Positions 6,584 through 6,739 of a DNA stretch of 6,739 nucleotides are shown one piece after another (the stretch's first letter is position 1; each line of letters opens with the position of its first letter). This DNA comes from Desulfosporosinus sp. UBA5188. GTDB taxonomy: Bacteria > Bacillota > Desulfitobacteriia > Desulfitobacteriales > Desulfitobacteriaceae. The notes beneath the pieces were generated by a model. That model worked only from the letters and a program-made list of their open reading frames with translations, was not told the origin of the DNA and did no database searches. The stretch covers positions 2,745-9,483 of the forward strand of contig DHWG01000155.1 of NCBI GenBank assembly GCA_002413075.1. Reading direction: 5' to 3'. The position numbers and the translations under genes were made by a program.

Positions 6584-6739
6584 GATATTTCCCCCAACTT
6601 GTTCATGTTAATTTGCCCCTGTTCTGTCGATTGTAGGTCTTCCTACTCTTAATATGTCCACTCCTCCGGATAATCATTAATTAGATCAATCAGCGAAAAC
6701 CGTGAAAAGTCTCAGACCTGTACATATTCAACATAATCT
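6584..6739. other. Upstream non-coding or unresolved stretch
   Basis: I see no supportable gene here. On the minus strand two frames are open from the window edge, one to a TGA at 6714-6712 and one to a TGA at 6692-6690; either could be the tail of an upstream gene, but both are too short to identify. A GGAGGAG lies at about 6663-6669 with no convincing start behind it. A five-base stem GTAGG/CCTAC with a four-base loop sits at 6632-6645 without a U tract. I found no good promoter consensus. Confidence 0.5.

Noticed and set aside
6620..6670. A short GTG-started peptide gene after GGAGGA at about 6664-6669
   Set aside because: The GTG abuts the ribosome-site motif with essentially no spacer, and the frame is only about 17 codons with no recognisable content.

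Overview
The window is most of a capsule/exopolysaccharide (or cell-wall polysaccharide) locus in which every supported gene is on the minus strand, so transcription runs from high to low coordinates. Several signs point to a Gram-positive Bacillota (Firmicutes) host: strong GGAGG-type ribosome sites, frequent TTG starts, an EpsG-type polymerase, and a CpsC/CpsD-like chain-length regulator/kinase. Class-level placement, for example Clostridia/Peptococcales-like, is only a guess and no species can be named from this sequence alone.

In transcription order the genes are: a GT2 glycosyltransferase of the rhamnosyltransferase (RfbF-like) type (6583-5750); an EpsG-family multi-pass membrane protein, the likely repeat-unit polymerase (5723-4611); a complete dTDP-L-rhamnose pathway as rmlD (4522-3665), rmlB (3640-2582), rmlA (2513-1632) and rmlC (1635-1084); and a Wzz chain-length domain fused to a BY-kinase-like domain, which runs off the low end of the window (1058-1). 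The four rml enzymes turn glucose-1-phosphate and dTTP into dTDP-L-rhamnose. The GT2 enzyme probably adds rhamnose to a lipid-linked repeat unit, the EpsG protein probably polymerises the units, and the Wzz/kinase-like protein probably sets chain length.

Spacing is tight (a 4-base overlap between rmlA and rmlC, otherwise gaps of about 25-90 bases), so this reads as one operon. The widest gap, before rmlD, holds a plausible internal promoter with a small palindrome at its expected start site. The rmlB-rmlA gap holds degenerate 12-base tandem repeats. The last 156 bases of the window contain no supportable gene.

Three points deserve attention. Bases 1-13 match the inner end of the Tn5/Nextera mosaic end, so they are probably sequencing adapter and not genome. 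The kinase domain lacks the Walker A lysine and has Asn for the second Asp of Walker A', suggesting an inactive or altered kinase. Four of the seven genes appear to start with TTG. I see no evidence of a wholly new system; the locus is a recognisable rhamnose-polysaccharide operon with an unusual regulator.
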